Counted from the first letter of the stretch, positions 20,081 through 28,568 are shown. The stretch: 64,000 bases of DNA from Actinospineispora eucalypti (GCA_014208095.1 JACHMT010000001.1:434001-498000), one strand, 5' to 3'. Translations and numbers: made by a program. The notes: a model not told the origin generated them from the letters alone.

Positions 20081-20240
20081 GATTCAGTGCCTTCAGCATG
20101 GTGATTCAGTGGGTTCAGCAGTGTGATTCAGTCGTTTCCGCAGGCGCCCGCCGTGCTGAAGTGACTGAATCACCGTGCTGAACCCACTGAACCACCCTGC
20201 TCAAGTGACTGAATCACTGTGCTGAACCCACTGAATCAGG
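20081..20240. repeat. 22-bp repeat cluster, inverted arrangement
   Basis: Three units in one direction (20081-20102, 20103-20124, 20125-20146; each begins GATTCAGT) meet four in the other (20153-20174, 20175-20196, 20197-20218, 20219-20240; core CTGAA). Each is exactly 22 bp with no spacers. The cluster lies between convergent genes and reaches into the last codons of the TetR gene, so it supplies that stop codon. Confidence 0.75.
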
Positions 20241-20861
20241 CGTGCTCACGCGCAGGGCGGTGAGGATCAGGTCGAGGGCTGCGGTGAACTCGGCGTCGCG
20301 GGTGGTGGCGGTGGTGGCTTCGGCGATCTCGCGTAGGCCGGGGTAGCGCTCGGCGGGGAGCGTGAGGGCGTGCGCCAGCGCCGGGTCCGGGTCACCCTCG
20401 GCGACCAGGCGGGCCTGGGCGAACCCGGTGACGAAACCGGTGACCGCGCGGAACGCGGCGAGCAGCGCGAACCCGGATCGCCCGGAGCGGCGCAGCGCGC
20501 CCAGCAGCGCCTCGGCGTAGGCCATGGTCGACTCGTCGGTGGTGCGCCGGTTGAGCAGCAGTGGGATGGCGTTGGGGTGCGCCCGGACCGCCCGCCACAG
20601 CCACTCGGCCAGTGATCGCACCTCCCCGGCCCAGTCCGCCCGCCCGGTCGGCGGGAACGCCGGCGCGTCGGCCAGCACCGCCGCCGCGACCAGCGCGTTC
20701 AGTCCGTCCCGGCCGTCCACGTAGTTGTAGATCGTCATTGCGCCGGTGCCCAGGCGGCCGGCCAGCGCGCGCATGGTCAGCGCGTCCAGGCCGTCGGCGT
20801 CCACGATGGCCAGTGCGGCGTCGCGGAGCGCCTCGGGGGTGAACCTTCTCGGCGCGGGCAC
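20214..20861 (-). CDS. TetR-family regulator
   Basis: 215 residues from GTG with a strong ribosome site (aaggagg). The N-terminal HTH is TPEALRDAALAIVDADGLDALTMRALAGRLGTGAMTIYNYVDGRD. The C-terminal half is the TetR_C type seen with hydrolase-linked repressors. It is divergent from an alpha/beta hydrolase, with GTAC dyads between. The last ~10 residues (DSVGSAQ) are encoded by the 22-bp repeat cluster, so its native C-terminus may have been replaced. Confidence 0.85.
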   Translation of the reverse strand: MPAPRRFTPEALRDAALAIVDADGLDALTMRALAGRLGTGAMTIYNYVDGRDGLNALVAAAVLADAPAFPPTGRADWAGEVRSLAEWLWRAVRAHPNAIPLLLNRRTTDESTMAYAEALLGALRRSGRSGFALLAAFRAVTGFVTGFAQARLVAEGDPDPALAHALTLPAERYPGLREIAEATTATTRDAEFTAALDLILTALRVSTPDSVGSAQ

Positions 20862-20881
20862 GGCGGATCCTCCTTGATTGC

Positions 20882-20922
20882 GTACAAGGTACGTGATGTA
20901 CTGCTGTTTACGTACACAGTAC
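20882..20922. promoter_or_regulatory. Paired GTAC operator for TetR
   Basis: GTAC-AAG-GTAC (20882-20892) and GTAC-ACA-GTAC (20912-20922), repeated 30 bp apart in the gap between the divergent TetR and hydrolase genes. Consistent with a TetR operator controlling both. Confidence 0.55.
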
Positions 20923-20941
20923 TTGAACGAAGGAGATCCCG

Positions 20942-21835
20942 GTGATCCAGACCCAGTTCCGCATCCCGTCCGGCGATCGGGGCGAGCACTGCGCCGCTTG
21001 GCTGACCCGGCCGGAAAACCACGAGAAGCCGCACCCGGTGGTGCTGCTGGTGCACGGCGGCGGGGCCACCCACGACATGGGCCTGCCGGCGTACGAGCGG
21101 GCGTTCTCCCAGGCCGGGCTGGCCGTGCTGGCCTTCGAGTTCCGCCACCTCGGTGGGTCGGACGGCGAACCCCGGGGCCTGATGAGCCCGCGCCGCTACC
21201 TGGAGGACGTCGAGTCCGCGCTCGCCTTCGTCCGCAACCGTCCGGAGCTCGATCGGAGGAGGATCGCCCTGTGGGGAACCTCGTTCGGGGCCAGCCACGT
21301 GGTGGCCACGGCGGCCAAGCACCCCGAGCTGGCGGCGGCCGTCGTGCAGTGCCCGGTGTTCTCCGGCCGGAAGATCGCGCTGGCCGCCGGCCCGCGCGCG
21401 CTGCTCGGCTTCACCGGCCCGATCCTGGACGACCTGGCGCGCGCCGCGCTGCGCCGACCGCGCCGCTACCTGAAGATCGTTGGACGCCCCGGCGAGCGGG
21501 CGTTCGTCACCGCGCCGGGCGCGCTGGAGGGATGGAACTCGCTGGTCGGTGAGGGGTCCACGTTCGACAACCGGGTACCGGCCGCCGCCGCGCTGGACAT
21601 GCTGCGCTACCACGCCGAGGCCGACCTGCCGGGGGTGAGCTGCCCGCTTCTGGTCTGCGTGAGCGACCACGAGAACCTGATCGACCCGGCCGGCGTGCCG
21701 CTCGCCGCTGCCCGCGCGCCCCGCGCCGAGATCAGGCATTACCCGGGCGACCACTTCCAGGTCTACCACGGTGAGCTGCGCGACCGGATGGTCGCCGACC
21801 AGCTCACATTCCTGCGCGCAGCCGGGGTCGGGTAG
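20942..21835 (+). CDS. Alpha/beta hydrolase (dienelactone-hydrolase-like)
   Basis: 297 residues from GTG after aaggagat. Strand HPVVLLVHGGGATHD gives the oxyanion side, and the nucleophile is Ser in LWGTSFGASHVV. Candidate acid and histidine are in VSDHENLIDP and PGDHFQVYHGEL. The layout matches YcjY/dienelactone-type serine hydrolases. It is under likely control of the divergent TetR. Substrate unknown; the TetR pairing suggests detoxification. Confidence 0.82.
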   Translation: MIQTQFRIPSGDRGEHCAAWLTRPENHEKPHPVVLLVHGGGATHDMGLPAYERAFSQAGLAVLAFEFRHLGGSDGEPRGLMSPRRYLEDVESALAFVRNRPELDRRRIALWGTSFGASHVVATAAKHPELAAAVVQCPVFSGRKIALAAGPRALLGFTGPILDDLARAALRRPRRYLKIVGRPGERAFVTAPGALEGWNSLVGEGSTFDNRVPAAAALDMLRYHAEADLPGVSCPLLVCVSDHENLIDPAGVPLAAARAPRAEIRHYPGDHFQVYHGELRDRMVADQLTFLRAAGVG

Positions 21836-21845
21836 TCTCGCATGC

Positions 21846-21911
21846 GTGCAGCGCTATTTCTGGTTTAGCTGGCCGGCCCGGGGTGGGCCAGCCCGCGACC
21901 GCGCGCGCTGA
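21846..21911 (+). CDS. Aromatic-amino-acid leader peptide
   Basis: A 21-codon ORF from GTG that begins MQRYFWFSWPA: five aromatic residues (Tyr, Phe, Trp, Phe, Trp) in six positions. It lies 89 bp before the DAHP synthase ATG and its stop is followed by a stem-loop. This is the design of a ribosome-stalling attenuator sensing charged tRNAs for aromatic amino acids. Confidence 0.72.
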   Translation: MQRYFWFSWPARGGPARDRAR

Positions 21912-21957
21912 CAAAACCACCACCACACCCGAGCCGGACGCTGACGAGAGCCGGCTC
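21868..21957 (+). promoter_or_regulatory. Attenuator hairpins upstream of aroG
   Basis: Stem 1: GCTGGCC (21868-21874) pairs with GGCCAGC (21886-21892) and overlaps the leader ORF. Stem 2: GAGCCGG (21931-21937) pairs with CCGGCTC (21951-21957). Stalling on the aromatic codons would disrupt stem 1. No U-run follows stem 2, so control could be of translation rather than termination. Confidence 0.5.
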
Positions 21958-22000
21958 GACGCATTTCGGGGCGGCCCGCGGAGAGGGAGCCCTGTAAATC

Positions 22001-23083
22001 ATGACGGTCACATCCGACCAGCTTGACCAAGTCCAACTGGACGGCAAGCGCACCGCCAAGATCAGCCCGTTGATCTCGCCCGCCCTGTTGCGCCAGGAGC
22101 ACCCGCTGCCTGCGCATACCGGGCGGCGGATCGAGCGGTTCCGCGGCGAGGTCGCGGACATCGTCGGTGGCGTGGACGACCGGCTGATCGTGGTGGTCGG
22201 CCCGTGCTCGATCCACGACCGGGCGGCGGCGCTCGAGTACGCCGCGCTGTTGGCCGCCGACGCGGAGCGGTTCGGCGACGAGCTGCGCGTGGTGATGCGG
22301 GTCTACTTCGAGAAGCCGCGCACCACGCTGGGCTGGAAGGGCCTGATCAACGACCCGGACCTGGACGGCAGCTACGCGGTGAACAAGGGCCTCCGGCTGG
22401 CCCGCGCCCTGCTGCTGGACGTGTCCGAGCTGGGTCTCCCGGTGGGCTGCGAGTTCCTCGACCCGATCATCCCGCAGTTCCTCGCCGACGCGGTGAGCTG
22501 GGGAGCGATCGGCGCGCGCACGGCGGCCAGCCAGGTGCACCGGCAACTGTGCAGCGCGCTGTCCATGCCGGTCGGGATCAAGAACTCCACCGACGGCGAC
22601 GTGCAGACCGCCGTCGACGGGGTGCGCGCGGCGGCCGCCCCGCACGTGTTCTGCGGCATCAACGCCGACGGCCTGGCCGCACTGATCAGCACCACCGGCA
22701 ACCCGGACTGCCACGTCATCCTGCGCGGCGGCGCCGGCGGCCCGAACTACTCGCCGGCCCACGTGGCCGACGCGCTCACCCGGCTGGACGCCGGCGGGCT
22801 GGCCCCCCGGGTGAGCGTGGACGCCAGCCACGGCAACAGCGGCAAGAACCACGTCCGCCAGGCCGAGGTGGTCGGCGAGCTCGCGGAGCGGATCGCCGAC
22901 GGCGAGCGCGGCATCATGGGCCTGATGCTGGAGAGCTTCCTGGTCGCCGGCCGGCAGGAGCTGACCCTGGGCCGGTCCGAGGAGCTGTGCCACGGCCAGT
23001 CGATCACCGACGCCTGCATGGACTGGACCACCACTTCGGCGTTGCTGGAACGGCTGGCCCTGGCGGTCCGCGCGCGCCGCTGA
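22001..23083 (+). CDS. aroG: DAHP synthase, class I (AroG-type)
   Basis: 360 residues. It condenses phosphoenolpyruvate and erythrose 4-phosphate in the first shikimate step. Motifs of the AroF/G/H class are clear: VVVGPCSIHD, MRVYFEKPRTTLGWKGL, GARTAASQVHRQLCSA, MPVGIKNSTDGDV, VSVDASHGNSGKNH. Many actinomycetes rely on class II DAHP synthase, so this class I enzyme may be a second, differently regulated copy. Expression appears governed by the aromatic leader peptide upstream. Confidence 0.93.
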   Translation: MTVTSDQLDQVQLDGKRTAKISPLISPALLRQEHPLPAHTGRRIERFRGEVADIVGGVDDRLIVVVGPCSIHDRAAALEYAALLAADAERFGDELRVVMRVYFEKPRTTLGWKGLINDPDLDGSYAVNKGLRLARALLLDVSELGLPVGCEFLDPIIPQFLADAVSWGAIGARTAASQVHRQLCSALSMPVGIKNSTDGDVQTAVDGVRAAAAPHVFCGINADGLAALISTTGNPDCHVILRGGAGGPNYSPAHVADALTRLDAGGLAPRVSVDASHGNSGKNHVRQAEVVGELAERIADGERGIMGLMLESFLVAGRQELTLGRSEELCHGQSITDACMDWTTTSALLERLALAVRARR

Positions 23084-23112
23084 CCCGGTTCGCGCGCGCC
23101 GCTGACCCCGGG

Positions 23113-23634
23113 TCAGGCGCGGCGCCGGGCCCGGTGGTCGGCCACGTGGGTGCGGTTCGCACAGCGGGTCGAGCAGTATCGCCTGCGCCCGTTGCGGGAG
23201 GTGTCCACGTAGACCACCGGGCAGCCGGGGCGGGCGCAGCCGCCGATCCGGTTCGGGTCCTCGCAGATCGCGTGGGCCAGGCCGGCCGCCGTGTAGGCCT
23301 TGACCCGTTCGACCAGCGGCGCGTCCACCTCGGCGTAGTGGAAGTGCGGCGCGCGGCCGTCGTGCTGGGAAATGTACGGCGCGGCCGCGACGCCGCCGAG
23401 CAGCGTGTTCACCAGGGCGACCCGGCCGGGCACGGTGGCTTCCCGGAAGACCTCGCGCAGCCGTCCGGCCCACTCGACCAGCGAGGCGGCGTCGTCCGGC
23501 CGGACGGCCCGCCGGGGCTGGTAGTCCAGGCGGTCCAGGATCTCCTCGAAGGCGGGTGCTCGGGCTTCCGGGCCGGCGTTGACCAGCTCCGAGGCCAACC
23601 GGGCCGCCGAGCCCCCGTAAGGGTTGAACTGCAC
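23113..23634 (-). CDS. CGNR zinc-finger regulator
   Basis: 173 residues. The N-terminal ABATE-type stress-response domain (about 1-120) is followed by the CGNR finger: CARPGCPVVYVDTSRNGRRRYCSTRCANR, reported here in parts as CARPGC and YCSTRC. Such proteins are putative transcription factors. It is divergent from an EamA exporter, with starts 25 bp apart, so it probably controls that transporter and itself. Confidence 0.82.
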   Translation of the reverse strand: MQFNPYGGSAARLASELVNAGPEARAPAFEEILDRLDYQPRRAVRPDDAASLVEWAGRLREVFREATVPGRVALVNTLLGGVAAAPYISQHDGRAPHFHYAEVDAPLVERVKAYTAAGLAHAICEDPNRIGGCARPGCPVVYVDTSRNGRRRYCSTRCANRTHVADHRARRRA

Positions 23635-23659
23635 TAGATCATTACATCAGGCTGTCGGC

Positions 23660-24652
23660 ATGGGTACAAGGTGGACCGGAATCGGCCTGGCGATCGGGGC
23701 GGCCTGCGCGATGGGCGGCGCCGCGCCGGCGTTGAAGACCCTCGGCGGCGCCGGCGGGCTGTCCGCGATCAACATCATTCAGGCGCGCACCGCCGTCGGC
23801 GCGCTGGCGCTGCTGGCCTGCACGTTGGTGCTGCGCCAGGGACGGATGCGGGTGCATCCGAGGGACTGGTGGCTGATCGCGATGTACGGCGGGGTGAGCA
23901 TCGCGGCCAACCAGGTGGTGTTCACCATGTCGCTGTCCCGGTTGCCGGTCGGCGTGGCGCTGCTGCTCGAGTACCTCGCCCCGGTGCTAGTCGCCGGGTG
24001 GGTGCGGCTGGTCCGCCGGCAACCGGTGTCCGGGCTGGTCTGGGTGGGCGCGGCGACCACGGTGCTCGGGCTCGGGCTGCTGGGCAAGGTGTGGTCCGGG
24101 TTCGCGCTGGACGGGCTCGGGGTCGGGCTGGGGCTGCTCGCCGCGGTCACCCTGGCCGGGCGGTTCCTCGTGGTGGAACGGGGTCTGCGCCGGTACGACC
24201 CGCTGGTGATGGCCGCCTGGGGGACCGCGGCCGCGGCCGTCGCCACCTCGGCCGTCGCCGCCCTGGCGGCCGGCGCGGCGGCGCCCTTCCCGGTGCACGT
24301 GCTGACCGAGCGGGTCACGCTCAGCGGCGCCGTCGTGCCGGTGTTCGTGCTGGTCGCGTGGGTGGGGCTGGTCGGCATGGCCGGCGGCGTGCTGCTCGGC
24401 GTGACCGCCCAGCGGCTGCTCCCGCCGACCACGGCCAGCCTGCTGCTGAGCCTCGAGGTGGTCGCCGGGTCGGTGCTGGCCTACGCGCTGCTCGGCGAAC
24501 GGCTGACCGGGGTCCAGGCGGCCGGGGCGGCGATCATGCTCGCCGGTGTCCTGGCGGTGGCCGCGGCCAAGCGTGCCCCGGCGAAGCCGGCCGTGGTGGG
24601 TCCGGCCTTTGACAAACGCCGCGCCCTCACGCACTCTGGTCATCAGACCTAG
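23660..24652 (+). CDS. EamA/DMT-superfamily transporter
   Basis: 330 residues with ten predicted helices in two EamA repeats, starting GIGLAIGAACAMGGAAPALKTLGG and GLGLLAAVTLAGRFLVVERGL. The small size and the LLLEYLAPVLVAGWVRL motif match drug/metabolite exporters of the RhtA/YdcZ kind. Substrate unknown. I chose ATG 23660; the 12-residue extension upstream has no hydrophobic continuity. Its TAG stop lies within the operator of the next operon. Confidence 0.85.
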   Translation: MGTRWTGIGLAIGAACAMGGAAPALKTLGGAGGLSAINIIQARTAVGALALLACTLVLRQGRMRVHPRDWWLIAMYGGVSIAANQVVFTMSLSRLPVGVALLLEYLAPVLVAGWVRLVRRQPVSGLVWVGAATTVLGLGLLGKVWSGFALDGLGVGLGLLAAVTLAGRFLVVERGLRRYDPLVMAAWGTAAAAVATSAVAALAAGAAAPFPVHVLTERVTLSGAVVPVFVLVAWVGLVGMAGGVLLGVTAQRLLPPTTASLLLSLEVVAGSVLAYALLGERLTGVQAAGAAIMLAGVLAVAAAKRAPAKPAVVGPAFDKRRALTHSGHQT

Positions 24653-24667
24653 TCAAATGACTAGGTC
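24646..24667. promoter_or_regulatory. TetR operator, perfect 10-bp dyad
   Basis: GACCTAGTCA (24646-24655) and TGACTAGGTC (24658-24667) with two bases between. It lies 25 bp before the imine-reductase start, in the operon that contains a TetR regulator. Confidence 0.7.
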
Positions 24668-24692
24668 GCTTGGCCGAAAGGGGCGAGGGCGA

Positions 24693-25559
24693 ATGAGCGA
24701 AGCGATCAGCCTGATCGGACTGGGTGCGATGGGGCAAGCGCTGGCCGCCCAACTGGTCAAGGCCGGGCACCGGGTCACGCTGTGGAACCGGACCAGGAGC
24801 CGCGCGGACGCCCTCCTGGAGCAGGGCGCGAATTGGGCCGGGACGCCGGCCGAGGCGATGGCGGCCAGCCCGGTCACCGTGCTGTGCATCAGCAACTACC
24901 CCGACTCCGAGGCGCTGCTGGCCGACGTGCCGGCCGGCGCGGTGATCGTGCAGATCACCACCGGGACGCCGGAGGACGCCGTCGGGCTGGAGAAGGTGGT
25001 GACCGGGCGGGGCGCCGCGTACCTGGACGGGCTGATCGCCGCCTACCCCAGCATGATCGGCACCGGGAACGCGTCGATCTACTACAGCGGCCCGCGCGAG
25101 CTGTTCGACCGCCACGCCGACGTGCTGCGCGACCTCGGCGCCACGCCGGTCCACCTGCGCGAGGAGATCGGCGCGGCCAACCTGCTGGATGCCGCCGTGA
25201 TCACCATGTTCTACGGCATCCTGTTCGGCTTCAGCGTGGGCGCCGGGCTGGCCACCCGCGCCGGGCTCGAGGTGAAGGACTTCGCGTCGATCGGGAGCGC
25301 GGCCCTGCGGTCCTTCCCGGCCGCCATGGCCGATGTCGCGGACAAGTTGGCCACCGGCGACATGACCACCACGGAGGCCACCCTGGACACCTACGTGAAC
25401 GGGCTGGACACCGGCCGGCGGACCGCCGAGGCCAGCGGCGCCGACACCCGGTTCCACCAGGTGATGCTGGACTACCTGCACCGCGCCCGGGAAGGTGGTC
25501 ACGGGTCGGACGACATCGCCCGGCTCGTCCAGATGTTCACCGAAGGGACCGCGGCCTGA
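24693..25559 (+). CDS. Imine reductase-like NAD(P)H oxidoreductase
   Basis: 288 residues. The N-terminal Rossmann fold starts SLIGLGAMGQALAAQLVKAGH and has WNRTRSRAD, where Arg residues suggest NADPH. The segment AAYLDGLIAAYPSMIGTGNASI and the helix NLLDAAVITMFYGILFGF match the imine reductase (IRED) branch of beta-hydroxyacid dehydrogenases, where this Asp is the usual proton donor. Physiological substrate unknown. It is first in an operon with a TetR and a PNPOx-like protein, behind a perfect dyad. Confidence 0.82.
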   Translation: MSEAISLIGLGAMGQALAAQLVKAGHRVTLWNRTRSRADALLEQGANWAGTPAEAMAASPVTVLCISNYPDSEALLADVPAGAVIVQITTGTPEDAVGLEKVVTGRGAAYLDGLIAAYPSMIGTGNASIYYSGPRELFDRHADVLRDLGATPVHLREEIGAANLLDAAVITMFYGILFGFSVGAGLATRAGLEVKDFASIGSAALRSFPAAMADVADKLATGDMTTTEATLDTYVNGLDTGRRTAEASGADTRFHQVMLDYLHRAREGGHGSDDIARLVQMFTEGTAA

Positions 25560-25560
25560 C

Positions 25561-26160
25561 GTGGCGCACGTACCGACCAGCGAACGGCGGACCCAGCTCA
25601 TCGAGGCGGCCGTCCGGGTGATCAGCCGGGAGGGGGTGGGCCGGGCGACCACCCGGCGCATCGCCGACGAGGCCGGCGCGCCGCTGGCCAGCCTGCACTA
25701 CAGCTTCCGGGACAAGGAGGAGCTGTTCGCGGCGGTACTCGAGCACGCCGTGGCGTGCACCTACCAGCTGGTCTGCGATCGGGGCGCCCCGCCGGGCGCC
25801 GGGCTGGCGGCGGCCGTGCGGGCGTTCCTGGAGATCTTCCAGGAGTGGACCTCGGCCGACCCGGACCTGCAGAGCGCCCTGTACGCGCTCACCCAGTGGA
25901 AACTGCACGCCACCGGGCACGAAGGTGCCGCCGCCCGCGAGTACCGGGCCTACTTCGACGGCCTGATCGACATCTTCCGGGCCGCCGCCCGCCCGGGGGA
26001 GACCGATGTCGACCTGGACAAGCTGGCCCGGCTGACCATGGCGCTGAACGACGGCATGGTGCTGCAGCTGCTCGCGGTCGGCGGCTCCGCGTTCGCCGAC
26101 ATCGACCTGACCACGCTGGCCGAGGGGCTGGTCCGCGCCTCGGCCGGGGCACAACCATAA
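25561..26160 (+). CDS. TetR-family regulator
   Basis: 199 residues from GTG, one base after the upstream stop. HTH: RRTQLIEAAVRVISREGVGRATTRRIADEAGAPLASLHYSFRDKEEL, shown in parts as TRRIADEAGAPLASLHYSF. It likely binds the dyad at 24646-24667 and represses the operon until a ligand, perhaps an imine or amine, binds. A ribosome site (ataaggag) follows for the next gene. Confidence 0.85.
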   Translation: MAHVPTSERRTQLIEAAVRVISREGVGRATTRRIADEAGAPLASLHYSFRDKEELFAAVLEHAVACTYQLVCDRGAPPGAGLAAAVRAFLEIFQEWTSADPDLQSALYALTQWKLHATGHEGAAAREYRAYFDGLIDIFRAAARPGETDVDLDKLARLTMALNDGMVLQLLAVGGSAFADIDLTTLAEGLVRASAGAQP

Positions 26161-26169
26161 GGAGAACCG

Positions 26170-26586
26170 GTGCTGACCGACGAAGACCGCAAGTTCCTGG
26201 CCACCCCGAGGCTAGGCATTTTGAGCATTCCCGGGCGGGACCCGGCGGACTGGCCGGTGAACCGGCCGGTCTGGTTCGAGGCCACCCCGGAGGGCGGGGT
26301 GCAGCTGTTCTCCGGGGCGGACGCGCTGAAGGTGCGCCGGTTCCGCGCCGACCCGCGCGCGGCGCTGCTCGCGGCCAACGCGGTCGGCGAGCCGGAGCAC
26401 TGGGTCTCGGTCACCGGGCGGGCGACCATCGAGGAGGACGGCGCCGGTGACCTGGCCGCCCGGCTGGCCGCGCGCTACTGGGACATGGGCAACCCGGACC
26501 TGAAGGCCGTGGTCGACCAGTGGCTGGTCTCCGACCTGGTGCGCATCGTGATCACCCCGGACAAGGTCGCCCGCTACGAGGGGTGA
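26170..26586 (+). CDS. PNPOx-like flavin/F420-binding protein
   Basis: 138 residues from GTG after ataaggagaaccg. The split-barrel fold of pyridoxamine-phosphate-oxidase-like proteins is suggested by FLATPRLGILSIPG, VWFEATPEGGVQLFSGADALKVRRFRADPR and HWVSVTGRATIEEDG. In actinomycetes this class often uses F420. It is third in the operon with the imine reductase, so it may supply or use a related redox step. Function inferred. Confidence 0.75.
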   Translation: MLTDEDRKFLATPRLGILSIPGRDPADWPVNRPVWFEATPEGGVQLFSGADALKVRRFRADPRAALLAANAVGEPEHWVSVTGRATIEEDGAGDLAARLAARYWDMGNPDLKAVVDQWLVSDLVRIVITPDKVARYEG

Positions 26587-27234
26587 TCAATCCGCGTCGG
26601 CAATGCCCAAACGCCCGGCGGCCAGGGCGAGCTGTACCCGGTTGCGGCTCTGGGTCTTGGCCATCAGGTTGGCCACGTGGGTCTTCACCGTGGTGACCCC
26701 GATGTACAGCCGCTGGCCGATCTCCGCGTTGGAGTAGCCGCTGGCCAGCAGGGCCAGCACGTCCCGCTCCCGCTCGGTCAGGGTGACCGCCGGCCGGCCG
26801 TGGCCGCCGGGGGCGCTGGCCACCGCGCGGGACACCACCCGGCGCAGCACGTCCGGGCTGAACGGGCTGTCCCCGGCGGCGGCCCGGCGGACCCCGTCCA
26901 GCAGGGTCTCCGGGGCGGTGTCCTTGGCCAGGAACCCGCAGGCCCCGGCGGCCAGCGCCGGGTACAGGTGTTCGTCGTCGTCGAAGGTGGTCAGCACCAC
27001 GATCCGGGTGGTGGGCCGGCCGGCCAGGATGCGCTGGGTGGCGGTGATGCCGTCCACGCCGGGCATCCGCAGGTCCATCAGCACCACGTCCGGCACCAGC
27101 CGGTCCACCATGGTGATCGCCTGCTGGCCGTCCTGCGCCTCGCCGACCACCTGCACGTCCGCGCTGGCCTCGCACAGCATGCGCAGGCCGGCGCGAACCA
27201 GGCGCTGGTCGTCCACCAGCAGCGTGCGGATCAT
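26587..27234 (-). CDS. LuxR-type response regulator
   Basis: 215 residues. Receiver (1-120) with acidic DD8-9, phosphoacceptor Asp54 in VVLMDLRMPGVDG and conserved Thr/Lys (VLTTFDD, FLAKD). C-terminal LuxR/FixJ HTH (LTERERDVLALLASGYSNAEIGQRLYIGVTTVKTHVANLM). Its ATG overlaps the sensor kinase stop (ATGA), so they form a two-component system of the NarL type. Confidence 0.92.
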   Translation of the reverse strand: MIRTLLVDDQRLVRAGLRMLCEASADVQVVGEAQDGQQAITMVDRLVPDVVLMDLRMPGVDGITATQRILAGRPTTRIVVLTTFDDDEHLYPALAAGACGFLAKDTAPETLLDGVRRAAAGDSPFSPDVLRRVVSRAVASAPGGHGRPAVTLTERERDVLALLASGYSNAEIGQRLYIGVTTVKTHVANLMAKTQSRNRVQLALAAGRLGIADAD

Positions 27235-28484
27235 CGCTCGGCCGGGGAGGCGGCCGGGGACGCGGCGGCCGGCGATGCCGCCGCGAGGGCGCCGGGCAGT
27301 TCCGCGCGCAGCGCCCACCCGCCTCGCCCGTCCTCGCGCGGCCCGGCCCGCAGCGCGCCGCCGAGCAGCTCGACCCGTTCGCGCATGACGGTCAGCCCGT
27401 GGCCCGGTTCCGATGGCGGCTGCGGGTGGGTCGGGCCGCCGTCGGTCACCTCGACGAGCAGGGCGTCGGAGCCGGTGCGCCGGGCGGCCACCGAGGCGGC
27501 CGCACCCGGGCCGGCGTGTTTGATCACGTTGGTCAGTCCCTCCTGCACCACGCGCAACACGGCGTGCCGGTGCATGGTGCCCAGCTCGCGCAGCGCGTCG
27601 CCGTCCAGGGTGGCTTCCACCCGTACGCCGGCCTGGCGGGTGCGGTCCAGCACGCCGGTCAGCGCGGCGTCCAGGTCGGTGGCGGCGAGCAGGCCGGGGT
27701 CGGTCACGCTGTCCGGGTCCCGCAGCAGGCCGACCAGCCGGCGCAGGTCGGTGAGCGCCTCGCCGCCGATCGCGTGCACGTCGTCCAGCGCCTCGACCAG
27801 GCGCGGATCGCCGTCCCGCGCCACGTGCCTGGCCACCCCGGCGCGCAGCACGATGGACGCCACGTGGTGCGCCACCACGTCGTGCAGCTCGCGGGCGATC
27901 GCCGCCCGCTCGGAGGTACGCGCCGCCGCGACCTCCCAGCCCCGGGTCCGCTCCGACTCCACCGCGCGCTGCTCGGCCACCCGGGCCAGCTCGGTGCGGG
28001 AGCGCAGGAACGACCCGAGCAGCACCGGCAGGCCCACGTCGGTGATCACCATCATCACGTTCGCCGCCGCCGGGTAGAGCTGGTACGGGCTCAGCGCGCT
28101 GGCCGTGGTCACCGCCGCCGCACCCAGCCACAGCTGCCACGGCCGGCGCCGCCGGTAGGCCAGCTCGCCGAGCGCGACGCAGGCCATCAGCCGCACCAGG
28201 CCGGAGCCGATGTCCGGCTGCTGGGGGTCGGCGACCAGCCCGCAGTACGCGAACAGCGCGCTCTCGCCCAGCGACACGGCCAGCGGGAACCGCCCGCCGA
28301 GCAGGATCCCCGCCGCCGCGAGCAGCGCCACCGCCCAATCCTGGCCGGTCGGCCGCAGCTGCGGGACGTGCAGCAATGCCAGCGCGCCGACCACCCCGAG
28401 CAGCGGCAGCAGCCGGACCCAGCCGTACCCGACGACCGGTGCCCGCAGCTTCAATCGCACCCGCCCAAGGTAGCCCGCTCGCAT
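27231..28484 (-). CDS. Sensor histidine kinase (HisKA_3)
   Basis: 417 residues. Six or so N-terminal helices form an integral-membrane sensor region (about 25-160). A HisKA_3 dimer/phosphoacceptor helix (RAAIARELHDVVAHHVA, His about 196) and HATPase (EGLTNVIKHAGPG N-box; GHGLTVMRERVELLGG G-box) follow. The C-terminus is an Ala/Pro/Ser run. It is coupled to the response regulator. Signal unknown. Promoter side faces the DoxX-like gene, which could be a target. Confidence 0.9.
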   Translation of the reverse strand: MRAGYLGRVRLKLRAPVVGYGWVRLLPLLGVVGALALLHVPQLRPTGQDWAVALLAAAGILLGGRFPLAVSLGESALFAYCGLVADPQQPDIGSGLVRLMACVALGELAYRRRRPWQLWLGAAAVTTASALSPYQLYPAAANVMMVITDVGLPVLLGSFLRSRTELARVAEQRAVESERTRGWEVAAARTSERAAIARELHDVVAHHVASIVLRAGVARHVARDGDPRLVEALDDVHAIGGEALTDLRRLVGLLRDPDSVTDPGLLAATDLDAALTGVLDRTRQAGVRVEATLDGDALRELGTMHRHAVLRVVQEGLTNVIKHAGPGAAASVAARRTGSDALLVEVTDGGPTHPQPPSEPGHGLTVMRERVELLGGALRAGPREDGRGGWALRAELPGALAAASPAAASPAASPAER

Positions 28485-28568
28485 ATTTGATACCTCCTCC
28501 CCAGGGAGGACCCGGTCCGACCGGTTGGCCGATCACCCCGGCGCCGCGCCGGCCTCAAGCTCGGAGGC

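Noticed and set aside
20081..20240. CRISPR array
   Set aside because: Units are 22 bp, directly abutting and without unique spacers; no cas genes occur anywhere in the window.
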